From Deltaproteobacteria bacterium (GTDB lineage: Bacteria > JAUYMQ01), in the NCBI GenBank assembly GCA_030698575.1, contig JAUYMQ010000070.1, positions 1-10,342 on the forward strand: DNA of 10,342 nucleotides, in the 5' to 3' direction. A program made the translations under genes and the position numbers. Shown in pieces: positions 1 through 5,947 of this stretch. The notes beneath the pieces are model-generated. The model saw nothing but the letters and a program-made list of their open reading frames with translations. It was not told the DNA's origin and made no database searches. The first letter of the stretch is position 1, and every line of letters starts with the position of its first letter.

Positions 1-1
1 C

Positions 2-10
2 TGTCAAGCC
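2..10 (-). promoter_or_regulatory. Possible -35 element of a leftward promoter cut by the window edge
   Basis: Read on the minus strand, the first bases give GGCTTGACAG, a perfect TTGACA -35 hexamer. The same 13-base sequence (1-13) recurs at 2548-2560, where it acts as the -35 of a convincing leftward promoter. The -10 box and the gene served would lie left of the window, so this is inference from the motif and from its twin. Confidence 0.3.
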
Positions 11-16
11 GGCCCG

Positions 17-149
17 CTTGTCATTGCGAGGAGGTCCGCAGGCCCGACGAAGCAATCTCCCGGCGGCTTCGAGGGGGATTGCTTCGTTGGGCATGTCGAA
101 TCTTCTCGGCCCGCGCTGCGCGCGGGACCTCGGGCCCCGCAATGACAAG
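17..149. repeat. 133-bp interspersed palindromic repeat (MITE-like) with nested hairpins
   Basis: The ends form a perfect 12-bp terminal inverted repeat: CTTGTCATTGCG (17-28) and CGCAATGACAAG (138-149). Inside, GAGGTCC (31-37) pairs with GGACCTC (125-131). GCCCGACGAAGCAATC (42-57) pairs with GATTGCTTCGTTGGGC (77-92) with one G-T wobble. CCCGCGC (110-116) pairs with GCGCGGG (120-126) around TGC. The whole could fold as a branched cloverleaf in DNA or RNA. There is no coding capacity and no clear target-site duplication. From memory, repeats with CATTGCGAG ends and a GAAGCAATC core are scattered through intergenic regions of many bacteria. It lies 15 bp past the stop codon of the RidA gene, so it may also end or stabilise that transcript. 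A shortened relative lies at 2572-2614. Confidence 0.8.
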
Positions 150-164
150 AGGGCGGCGGAGGGA

Positions 165-560
165 TCAGGCATCGACGACGGCGGCGGACGCCTGGATCTC
201 GAGCTTGAGGGTCGGGAGGACGAGGGCGACGACCTGGACCACCGTGCGGGCCGGGTAGTTCGCGGGGAAAAACTCCGCGAAAACCTTGTCGACGGCGGCC
301 GTGTCGCGGATGTCGGTGAAGTATTGCGTGAGGTGAAGCACGTTCTCGAGAGAAGAGCCCGCGGCTTCGAGCACGCGCTTCAGATTCGTGAAAGCGTTCC
401 GCGCCTGCTCGGAAATATCATCCGGGATGGTCAGATCGGCGGCAATTCCGACCTGCCCGGCCACCTCCACCCGGCCTCCGGCGACGACCGCCTGGGAAAA
501 CTTGAAACGCTCGTAGATGGCCTCCGTGCCCGGGGGATTGATCCGCTCCAGCTTCGCCAT
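165..560 (-). CDS. RidA family protein (YjgF/YER057c/UK114), likely enamine/imine deaminase
   Basis: This 131-residue protein has the normal length and pattern of the RidA family, cytosolic homotrimers that hydrolyse reactive enamine/imine intermediates released by PLP enzymes or amine oxidations. The arginine that binds the substrate carboxylate is present as R105 in NYPART, and the C-terminal acidic position is E121 in LEIQASA. The central AGQVG and EQARNAFTNLKRVLEAAG blocks are also typical. The ATG at 558-560 is set by a strong AAGGAGGAG ribosome site a few bases upstream. It is the last gene of a leftward operon, 45 nt after the DUF2804 stop. Whether it belongs to the RidA subfamily proper or to Rid1-7 cannot be decided by eye, and its link to the hotdog dehydratase upstream is unknown. 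Confidence 0.93.
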   Translation of the reverse strand: MAKLERINPPGTEAIYERFKFSQAVVAGGRVEVAGQVGIAADLTIPDDISEQARNAFTNLKRVLEAAGSSLENVLHLTQYFTDIRDTAAVDKVFAEFFPANYPARTVVQVVALVLPTLKLEIQASAAVVDA

Positions 561-605
561 TATCTCCTCCTTTCCCGGACTCCCGTCCTGGGGACGTCCG
601 TCTCA

Positions 606-1625
606 TCACCATTTCGCGTAGTGCCTCTCCGCGTAGCCCAGAATCCCGTCGACTGGAATTTCGCCGTCCGATTCGCTCCGGAGCCTTCCGTAGTAGCGCC
701 CGAAGAGCTGGGTGAAGTTCGAAGCGAGAAGGCCGGCGTTGATGCGTTCCACGTGCTTCCCCTCGGACCTGAACTCAAGCTCTACGCGGTCATCGCGGGA
801 AGCAAGCTTCCAGGATTTTTCCAGATCGAGCCGGTCGTACTCGAAAGAGACAGCGTCGATCTTGTTCAGCCGCCCGTCCACCCAGAAGCAGTTTTCGGTG
901 AAGCTCGTCTCGTTCACGCCGCAGGAAACGTTCATCCCCAGCATCCGCCCTCCCGCGGCTTCGCCCGCCAGGCAGCCCCAATTCCAGAAGGTCTCGCGCC
1001 GCATGTAGCCGGCGCTCCAGTCATGATGGCCGGCGGCGCCAATCCGCGCGAGATCAAAGCGCTTCCCCTCCCATTGAACACTTCCGGAAACGCCGAGCCC
1101 GGCGGTTTTTCGTGCATAGACCCAGCCGGTCGCTCCGGCCTGCGTGCAGATGAAAAGCGGGCTCATGGGCGGCCGCGCCTCACTGAAGCACGCATCGACC
1201 GCGACCTTGTTCCCGAGCGAGACAGTCAGGCGGCGTTCGGGAGGAGCGCCCTCGCTGCTCATCTCGAAGCGGTTCGCGCCGAACCTGAATGAGGCGCTGC
1301 CGGTTTCGGGGAACTGATCGATCCGCGTGCCGAGGGCGAGAGGGCTCTTGAAGCTGAACCCGGCGTAACGCCGGGTCTTCGGTTCGTAGAAATAGAGGAA
1401 GGCGCTGCCGAGGTATTTCACGTCGGCGATCGCGCAGCCGAAGACCAGATCCTCAGAGAGCGCGCCGAGAAACTGAAACTGGTTGAACGCGAAGTGCCGG
1501 CGGAGGCGCCCAACCGGTCGATCGAAGGGATCGGTGAGCCTGAAGTCGCGGTGGTTGATCTCATGCACGGGATCGGAGAAGACCCCGAAGCGGGCGTTGC
1601 CGTTCTCGTCGATCAGCCGGCTCAT
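606..1625 (-). CDS. DUF2804 domain-containing protein
   Basis: This 339-residue protein has no signal peptide or membrane segment and matches the DUF2804 family along its full length. The opening LIDENGNARFGVFSDPVHEINHRDF segment leads into a beta-rich protein with many aromatic residues. The family-like block HHDWSAGYMRRETFWNWG lies in the middle and a GRYYG...GYAERH stretch ends the protein. The biochemical function of the family is not established; the beta-strand-rich pattern would suit a lipocalin-like barrel that handles a hydrophobic ligand, which is inference. The ATG (1623-1625) overlaps the stop of the upstream MaoC-like gene as ATGA and lacks a strong ribosome site of its own, so it is probably translated by coupling. 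It is the middle gene of the MaoC-like / DUF2804 / RidA operon. Confidence 0.85.
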   Translation of the reverse strand: MSRLIDENGNARFGVFSDPVHEINHRDFRLTDPFDRPVGRLRRHFAFNQFQFLGALSEDLVFGCAIADVKYLGSAFLYFYEPKTRRYAGFSFKSPLALGTRIDQFPETGSASFRFGANRFEMSSEGAPPERRLTVSLGNKVAVDACFSEARPPMSPLFICTQAGATGWVYARKTAGLGVSGSVQWEGKRFDLARIGAAGHHDWSAGYMRRETFWNWGCLAGEAAGGRMLGMNVSCGVNETSFTENCFWVDGRLNKIDAVSFEYDRLDLEKSWKLASRDDRVELEFRSEGKHVERINAGLLASNFTQLFGRYYGRLRSESDGEIPVDGILGYAERHYAKW

Positions 1626-2518
1626 TTTTGTCCCGCGAGGGCGCTGGTTCGTCCCGCGAGGGCGCTCGCGCTTCCCACGAGTGTGAGCGTCCCGTCGCTC
1701 TTCTCGCTCCAGACGGCGAGGTGAACGCGCCGGCCGAGCCCCTCGGGCGTCTCGCCGGTGATCGTTGCCCGGGTCGTGACCGTGTCGTCGGCCCTGACGA
1801 TCCCCGTCAGGTTCACCGACATTCGACCGCCGAGGTACCAGCCAAGGCCGAAGCGGCGGGTCATCAGCTCCCCCACCAGGCAGGTGGAGAGCATCCCCTG
1901 GACCAGGACCTTCGGGAACCCGAGCTGCTGCGCCAGTTCCTCATTGGTGTGGTAGTTCTCGGACGGGCCCGAGAAGGCGCGGCTCATCTCGAGGGTCACT
2001 TTCCGCTCGAACGGTTCGAGACTCTCGCCGGCGATCGTGGACGGATGGGGCGGCCGCTCCTTTTTCTCCTTTGACTTGCGCTCCACGTCGAGGCCAGCGG
2101 GAGCATCGTCGAGAAGAAAGCTCTGATGGGTGCGGCCCCGGCAGCTGAGCCGGCCCTGGCCGTCGATCACGTGCGACTCGTTTACGATGTAGTCCCGGTC
2201 CCGCTTGATATACCGATCGACAACGGTACAGCGCGTCCGGGCCGTCTCGCCCAGGGCGATGGGCCGGAATATCTCCCACTCCTGCTTTGCATGAAGATTT
2301 CCGAAGACGTTCTCCAGATACCAGCCGGGGTGCGCGTAGACCTCGTTCACGAGGATGAGAGAAGGCGCAATCGGCCCCTCACCAGGCGGACCCTCGGTGT
2401 AGAAGGGGTGCCGGTCGCCCGTGGCCGCGCCATATCTGTCGGCAAGGTCCGCGGTAATCGCGACTTCCTGCCCACCCAGGTCCTTCCCTACGTAAACCTC
2501 GTCTTCGGAAATTTTCAT
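1622..2518 (-). CDS. MaoC/FAS1-like double-hotdog dehydratase (enoyl-CoA hydratase type)
   Basis: This 298-residue cytosolic protein consists of two hotdog domains, the layout of FAS1-like MaoC dehydratases/hydratases that act on acyl-CoA or acyl-carrier thioesters. The N-terminal half carries YGAATGDRHPFY, resembling the hydratase signature, with the catalytic Asp kept but the final His replaced by Tyr. The C-terminal half carries SGPSENYHTNEELAQ and GFPKVLVQGM, where the His is kept but the Asp position is Pro/Ser. The ATG at 2516-2518 is chosen because a TTG at 2554 would lie in the -35 box of the promoter. No Shine-Dalgarno precedes the ATG, fitting a leaderless mRNA. The C terminus repeats SALAGRT / SALAGQK through a 21-bp tandem duplication. 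First gene of a three-gene leftward operon. The family is clear; the substrate is not. Confidence 0.85.
   Translation of the reverse strand: MKISEDEVYVGKDLGGQEVAITADLADRYGAATGDRHPFYTEGPPGEGPIAPSLILVNEVYAHPGWYLENVFGNLHAKQEWEIFRPIALGETARTRCTVVDRYIKRDRDYIVNESHVIDGQGRLSCRGRTHQSFLLDDAPAGLDVERKSKEKKERPPHPSTIAGESLEPFERKVTLEMSRAFSGPSENYHTNEELAQQLGFPKVLVQGMLSTCLVGELMTRRFGLGWYLGGRMSVNLTGIVRADDTVTTRATITGETPEGLGRRVHLAVWSEKSDGTLTLVGSASALAGRTSALAGQK
1630..1666. repeat. 21-bp-period tandem duplication at the MaoC-like C terminus
   Basis: GTCCCGCGAGGGCGCT occurs at 1630-1645 and again, identically, at 1651-1666, separated by 5 bases. On the minus strand the period codes for seven residues, so the protein ends SALAGRT-SALAGQK. 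The in-frame length and perfect 16-bp identity suggest a recent slippage duplication just upstream of the ATGA junction with the DUF2804 gene. Confidence 0.85.
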
Positions 2519-2554
2519 GGGCCCATTAGATGGGGCGCTGCCCCGCGCTGTCAA
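2519..2554 (-). promoter_or_regulatory. Sigma70-type promoter giving a predicted leaderless mRNA
   Basis: On the minus strand, TTGACA (2554-2549) is followed after 18 bp by TCTAAT (2530-2525), matching the -35 perfectly and the -10 at 5 of 6 positions. If the last -10 base is position -7, the transcription start is 2518, the A of the MaoC-like ATG. The absence of a ribosome site before that ATG agrees. Start-site assignment is a prediction and could be off by a base or two. Confidence 0.7.
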
Positions 2555-2571
2555 GCCGGCCGGGCCCGCAC

Positions 2572-2614
2572 GTCATTGCGAGGAGCGGCCCTCCTCGCCC
2601 CTCCTCGCTATGCC
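2572..2614. repeat. Shortened copy of the CATTGCGAG palindromic repeat
   Basis: GTCATTGCGAGGAG (2572-2585) is identical to 20-33 of the first repeat and pairs with CTCCTCGCTATGCC (2601-2614) at 12 of 14 positions around a 15-nt loop. The GAAGCAATC core of the long copy is missing. The 13 bases at 2548-2560 upstream are identical to 1-13, so similarity between the copies extends about 33 bases across a 5-nt indel. It sits between two divergent promoters. Confidence 0.7.
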
Positions 2615-2632
2615 ATGCGGCGTGAATAGGGC

Positions 2633-2661
2633 TTGACGGCGGTGGCTCGTTTTGGATTCAT
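2633..2661 (+). promoter_or_regulatory. Candidate promoter for the cytochrome c gene
   Basis: GGCTTGACG supplies a TTGACG -35 (2633-2638), with ATTCAT (2656-2661) 17 bp downstream as a weak -10. Together with the leftward promoter, the GGCTTGAC blocks at 2630-2637 and GTCAAGCC at 2550-2557 form an inverted pair about the shortened repeat. The predicted leader of about 60 nt contains the TTGGAGG ribosome site before 2727. The -10 is poor, so confidence is low. Confidence 0.35.
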
Positions 2662-2726
2662 GCCAACCTGCCGCGCGTGCAGTGCTTGTACGATTTCACT
2701 CTTGAGATACTCTTTGGAGGCTTCCA

Positions 2727-3191
2727 ATGAAGCGCCTGTTTTCGCTGACCGTCCACCTCGTCCTCTTCTGCCTGCTCGTGGCCGCCCAGGCCGGCCCGTC
2801 GGCCGCCCAGGGGCGCGCGGACACCCAGGTGAAGATGGGTAAGAAGCTGTTCATGACCTACTGCAGCTCCTGCCACGGCGCCGATGCGCGCGGCGATGGC
2901 CCGGTCGCCGAGGCTCTCAAGGTTCGCCCCGCGGATCTGACAACCATCGCGGCACGCCGCGACGGCGAATTTCCGGCGGCTGAGATTGCGATGTTCATCG
3001 ACGGGAGAACGGTGATCGCATCGCACGGATCCCGCGAAATGCCGGTGTGGGGCCAGCGATTCAGGGAAGAGCTGGGCAAGGACAGCGTGGCCGAGGAGAT
3101 CACACGGGGGCGCATCGACGTGCTCATTGCCTACCTTCGGTCCATCCAGGCAATCGCCGAGAGCGCCGCGCCGCCGCCCGGAAAGCATTGA
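2727..3191 (+). CDS. Secreted mono-haem c-type cytochrome
   Basis: This 154-residue protein has a classic signal peptide: MKRL, a hydrophobic run to about residue 20, and probable cleavage after A27 in PSAA. One haem-attachment motif, CSSCH, lies at residues 46-50. The likely axial methionine is M105 in SREMPVWG, typical of small class I cytochromes with a C-terminal Met ligand. The mature part, near 125 residues, fits a periplasmic electron shuttle or a free-standing cytochrome c6/cbb3-subunit-like domain. A TTGGAGG ribosome site ends 6 nt before the ATG. No oxidase, reductase or haem-lyase gene is nearby, so its electron donor and acceptor cannot be deduced. It converges on the aspartoacylase-family gene with 6 nt between the two stops. 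The C-terminal APPPGKH tail is low complexity. Confidence 0.93.
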   Translation: MKRLFSLTVHLVLFCLLVAAQAGPSAAQGRADTQVKMGKKLFMTYCSSCHGADARGDGPVAEALKVRPADLTTIAARRDGEFPAAEIAMFIDGRTVIASHGSREMPVWGQRFREELGKDSVAEEITRGRIDVLIAYLRSIQAIAESAAPPPGKH

Positions 3192-3251
3192 GATCGCTCA
3201 GCCTCCCTCGGGAAATACAACGTAGAAGAGGCAGTCGCTGAGCGCGATCTC
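3190..3251. repeat. Long-loop inverted repeat spanning the convergent gene ends
   Basis: GAGATCGCTCAGC (3190-3202) and GCTGAGCGCGATCTC (3237-3251) pair along 13 bp with a 2-nt bulge and a 34-nt loop. The left arm covers both stop codons of the convergent genes; the right arm lies in the last codons of the aspartoacylase-family gene. There is no uridine tract, so it is not a canonical terminator. It could slow polymerase or protect 3' ends in this very tight junction; that is inference. Confidence 0.55.
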
Positions 3252-4217
3252 GGGGTCGGTGGTCATCATGATCGGAATGATGTCGCGCCGGGTCTCGAGG
3301 ATTTCCCCGCGGGCAGCGAACAGATCCCGCGAAACATCCTGGCCTTCGACTCCCACGGCCCAGAGCGGCCAGGCGCCGCCCGAGAGCCAGCCGACAACCG
3401 CGCCGCGCGGCATGGGTTTGAAGTTCTCGCCGTCGATGTCGCTGCGGATCGTGATGTCCGCGCCCGGCACCGGGGCGTCGCCGAACGCCATCCGCGCGCC
3501 GGTCCGGATGTTCACCCGGATCGGCCTTCCAACCACCGTGATCCCCGACACGGCCTCCCGTATCGGCTCCAGATCCCCGGCGCCCAGGTAGCGCTCCAGC
3601 CCCGCCTTCGCAAGCGCGTCGGAAGCTGCTTCCCCCGCCATGCCGCACTCGATCACGACACTTGGAAATTCGTGCTCGGTCGCCTCAACGAGCGTGCCGA
3701 GACGCAGATCGCTGTGAACGTAGGCGCTTGCGAAGAGGCTCACGAGGTGAAGCTGGGGATCGGCAACGATCGTCCCGACGCCGTAGGGAGGCGTGTGCCC
3801 GGTGGTGTTGTGCACGTCGACGAGCGCCTCGGGCGCGGCGCCCCGCAGCTGATCAAGAACCTGGCCCGCGAGCGCGCGTTCCGCCTGCTCAAAGGGGGGC
3901 GCGAAGCAGCGGTTGAGATCGGGATGATCGGGCAGCGCGCGTCGGGAGAAAACAGGGGGCGAGAGGGCCGCTTCCACGGAACCGATGAAGGCCACCAGAT
4001 CGACGGCGGGCACGAACCCCTCCCGCAACATCCTGTGCAGGGCACGAAGCCCCGACGGCTCGTTGCCATGAAGCAGCGTGGAGACGGCCCGGGTCCGCGC
4101 GCCATCCCGGCCGGGAACCCGCAGAATCGCGGGTCCGCCCAGCCAGCGGAGGAAATCCTCGGGCGTGTGGGGAATACGGTCCCGATCATCGATCTCGATT
4201 GCGCGAAGGCGGCTCAC
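3198..4217 (-). CDS. Aspartoacylase / succinylglutamate desuccinylase family zinc amidohydrolase
   Basis: This 339-residue cytosolic enzyme belongs to the carboxypeptidase-A-like AspA/AstE group, which hydrolyses N-acyl amino acids or small amides. The zinc ligands are visible: H50 and E53 in LLHGNEPSG, and H136 in LVDVHNTTGH. DLNRCF (100-105) supplies the substrate-binding Asn-Arg pair, and E190 in VVIECG is the expected general base. The GTG start at 4215-4217 is chosen because it overlaps the stop of the upstream ligase as GTGA; an ATG at 4358 would intrude 140 nt into that gene, and the extra residues look like out-of-frame sequence. It is translationally coupled to the GCS2-like ligase, suggesting linked reactions. 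Substrate is unknown; succinylglutamate is unlikely as no other arginine-succinyltransferase pathway genes are present. Confidence 0.88.
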   Translation of the reverse strand: MSRLRAIEIDDRDRIPHTPEDFLRWLGGPAILRVPGRDGARTRAVSTLLHGNEPSGLRALHRMLREGFVPAVDLVAFIGSVEAALSPPVFSRRALPDHPDLNRCFAPPFEQAERALAGQVLDQLRGAAPEALVDVHNTTGHTPPYGVGTIVADPQLHLVSLFASAYVHSDLRLGTLVEATEHEFPSVVIECGMAGEAASDALAKAGLERYLGAGDLEPIREAVSGITVVGRPIRVNIRTGARMAFGDAPVPGADITIRSDIDGENFKPMPRGAVVGWLSGGAWPLWAVGVEGQDVSRDLFAARGEILETRRDIIPIMMTTDPEIALSDCLFYVVFPEGG

Positions 4218-5716
4218 GGCTTGCCCTGTCCCTCCAGTGGCCAGCGGTGCACCGGCTCGTCTTTGTCTGATAGCGCCAGATAACGCTCGAACATCGCCCG
4301 CAAGGCCTCCTCGCGCGGCATCGACGCTTCGAGATCTTCCAGCATGGCTCGCTGCCATACGGCGGCGGTCTGCCCCGACAGGCTGCGCGCCTCAATCATG
4401 CCGAGCAAGGGATCCGACTCTGCGGGTGCGATCCCGGCCGCCAGAAGCCCTTCCCGGGCAAGAGGCAGGAGCCGGTGGACGAGTTCCCGCGCCGTAAGCA
4501 GATCGACGCCGCGTCCAGTGGCGCGTGGCCAGGCAAGCTCGGCGTCGAGCCCGGACTTGGCGGCGCGATAGAAGTTCCGATGCGCCATCGCAAAGGGGTA
4601 CACGCTGATCCACTCGGGCATGCGAGGCGCAAGCCCATGCGTGAGCCCGATCAGAAAGACAGCGTTCGCCAGCATGTCGGTGATCGTGGGCCCGGAGGGA
4701 AGCACCCGTAACTCGATCCGCAGGTGTCCGCCGTCAACCGGATCGTAGATCGCGCGGTTCCAGCGCCAGACGGTTCCCTGGTGCAGCCGCAACTCGGCGA
4801 GGCCGGGTGTTCCGCCAGACCGGAGACAGGCCGCCGGATTCTCGTCGCTCATGATCGGAAGCAACGGCTCGTGCAGGATGACGCTCTCCGCAAAGAGCTC
4901 CAGCGCATCGCGGCGCACCCAGCCGTTGCCGAAGGATACCCGCGCGATGCCCTGCCGCCGCCCGCCGGCTTCGGGACGTTCGTCGATGGCCTGCTTGAAG
5001 AGCGCTACCCGCGTCTCGCGCCACAGGCGGCGGCCCAGGAAGGTCGGCGAGTTGCCTGCCACGGAGAGCACCGGCGCGGTGGCCACCTGGGCCGCGTTGT
5101 AGAGGCCGGCGAACTCGGCAGGGTCGACCCGGAGATGAACCTGGAAGCTCGTCCCCGCCCCCTCGAAGGTCACGTCGTCGCAGCTTACCTGCAGAACATC
5201 GTCGCCGTGGATGTCCATCTCGAAGGGGGCGCCACCGCGCAGGCGCTGCAGCCCCGCCGAGAGCGCGCGGTAGCGCGGCACGTCGGACATGGCGCCCCTC
5301 TGGAGATCTTCCGGGCGAAGCGTGGGCAGGATTCCGATAGTGGCGATCCGCCCGCCGTGACGCCCCACCGCGCGGCGGGCTTCCGCCAGCGCCGAACGGA
5401 TCTCCTGCCCCAGGGCCGTGAAGGGACTTCCGGCCAGCGGCGAGGGGGTCAGGTTGCATTCGAGGTTGAAACGATTCAGCTCGGTCGTGAAGCGGGGATC
5501 GGTCATCTCGGCCAGCACGGCCTGATTGAGGGAAAGCGGTCGCCCCGTCTCGTCGACCAGGAAGAACTCGAGCTCCGCGCCGAGCGTCGCCGGACCCTTG
5601 CCGAAACCGGGACGCCGCAGAAGCTCCCGCAGCGTTGCCAGGCAGACCGACAAGCGCTCCGAGAAACGCTTGAACTCCTCCTCGTCGAACCGTTCCCGCT
5701 CGATGGACGTCCCCAT
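4214..5716 (-). CDS. Glutamate-cysteine ligase family protein (GCS2 type)
   Basis: This 500-residue cytosolic protein belongs to the GCS2 fold, ATP-dependent ligases that join the gamma-carboxyl of glutamate to an amine, giving gamma-glutamylcysteine or a related compound. Visible motifs are LGAELEFFLVD (45-55) with metal-binding glutamates, LECNLTP (85-91), FQVHLRVDP (191-199), GNSPTF (221-226), LWRETR (231-236) and HLRIELRVLPSGPT (331-344). The ATG at 5714-5716 follows an AAGGAGG ribosome site at 8-nt spacing; longer readings run into the divergent gene. It is the first gene of a leftward pair, overlapping the zinc amidohydrolase by GTGA. No glutathione synthetase, EgtB or EgtD gene is in view, so it may be gamma-glutamylcysteine synthetase or a relative making another gamma-glutamyl amide. 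Confidence 0.88.
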   Translation of the reverse strand: MGTSIERERFDEEEFKRFSERLSVCLATLRELLRRPGFGKGPATLGAELEFFLVDETGRPLSLNQAVLAEMTDPRFTTELNRFNLECNLTPSPLAGSPFTALGQEIRSALAEARRAVGRHGGRIATIGILPTLRPEDLQRGAMSDVPRYRALSAGLQRLRGGAPFEMDIHGDDVLQVSCDDVTFEGAGTSFQVHLRVDPAEFAGLYNAAQVATAPVLSVAGNSPTFLGRRLWRETRVALFKQAIDERPEAGGRRQGIARVSFGNGWVRRDALELFAESVILHEPLLPIMSDENPAACLRSGGTPGLAELRLHQGTVWRWNRAIYDPVDGGHLRIELRVLPSGPTITDMLANAVFLIGLTHGLAPRMPEWISVYPFAMAHRNFYRAAKSGLDAELAWPRATGRGVDLLTARELVHRLLPLAREGLLAAGIAPAESDPLLGMIEARSLSGQTAAVWQRAMLEDLEASMPREEALRAMFERYLALSDKDEPVHRWPLEGQGKP

Positions 5717-5766
5717 GGGGGATCGCCTCCTTCTTTCCAGGGCCCGGGGGACCCGGACCCCGCGCA

Positions 5767-5795
5767 ATTGTAGCCGAACCCGGCCCAAGCCCCAG
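5767..5795 (-). promoter_or_regulatory. Candidate promoter for the GCS2-like / amidohydrolase unit
   Basis: On the minus strand a good -10 hexamer, TACAAT, reads 5772-5767. The sequence 17 bp upstream is CTGGGG (5795-5790), a poor -35. A start near 5760 would give a leader of about 45 nt containing the AAGGAGG ribosome site. The -10 is the best on this strand in the intergenic region, but the weak -35 keeps confidence low. Confidence 0.35.
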
Positions 5796-5875
5796 CCGCA
5801 TCGCGTGGACGATGCAAGGACGCCGGCCGCGGTTCGCGCGAGCGAGGCCCATGAATATTTTGCACCGCACGCCTG

Positions 5876-5905
5876 TGGATACAAAGCGGCGGAAGATGCT
5901 ATCGT
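5876..5905 (+). promoter_or_regulatory. Candidate promoter for the universal stress protein gene
   Basis: TATCGT (5900-5905) is preceded by TGC, an extended -10 arrangement, with TGGATA (5876-5881) 18 bp upstream as a weak -35. The leader would be about 36 nt and includes the GGGAGG ribosome site. The 231-bp region between the two divergent genes shows no other clear element and no repeat. Confidence 0.3.
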
Positions 5906-5947
5906 GAACCGCTCTCCGACCGGAAACATCCACATGGGAGGCAACTG

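Noticed and set aside
18-1292. A 424-codon open frame on the plus strand
   Set aside because: It lies antisense to the RidA and DUF2804 genes, both of which show clear family conservation. It has no recognisable domain and begins inside the palindromic repeat; a GC-rich shadow.
2686-2713. TTGTAC-16-TACTCT as a promoter for the cytochrome
   Set aside because: Its start would fall at or after the TTGGAGG ribosome site, removing it from the mRNA.
4218-4358. N-terminal extension of the zinc amidohydrolase by 47 residues
   Set aside because: The added residues look like out-of-frame ligase sequence; the GTGA overlap gives a natural coupled start.
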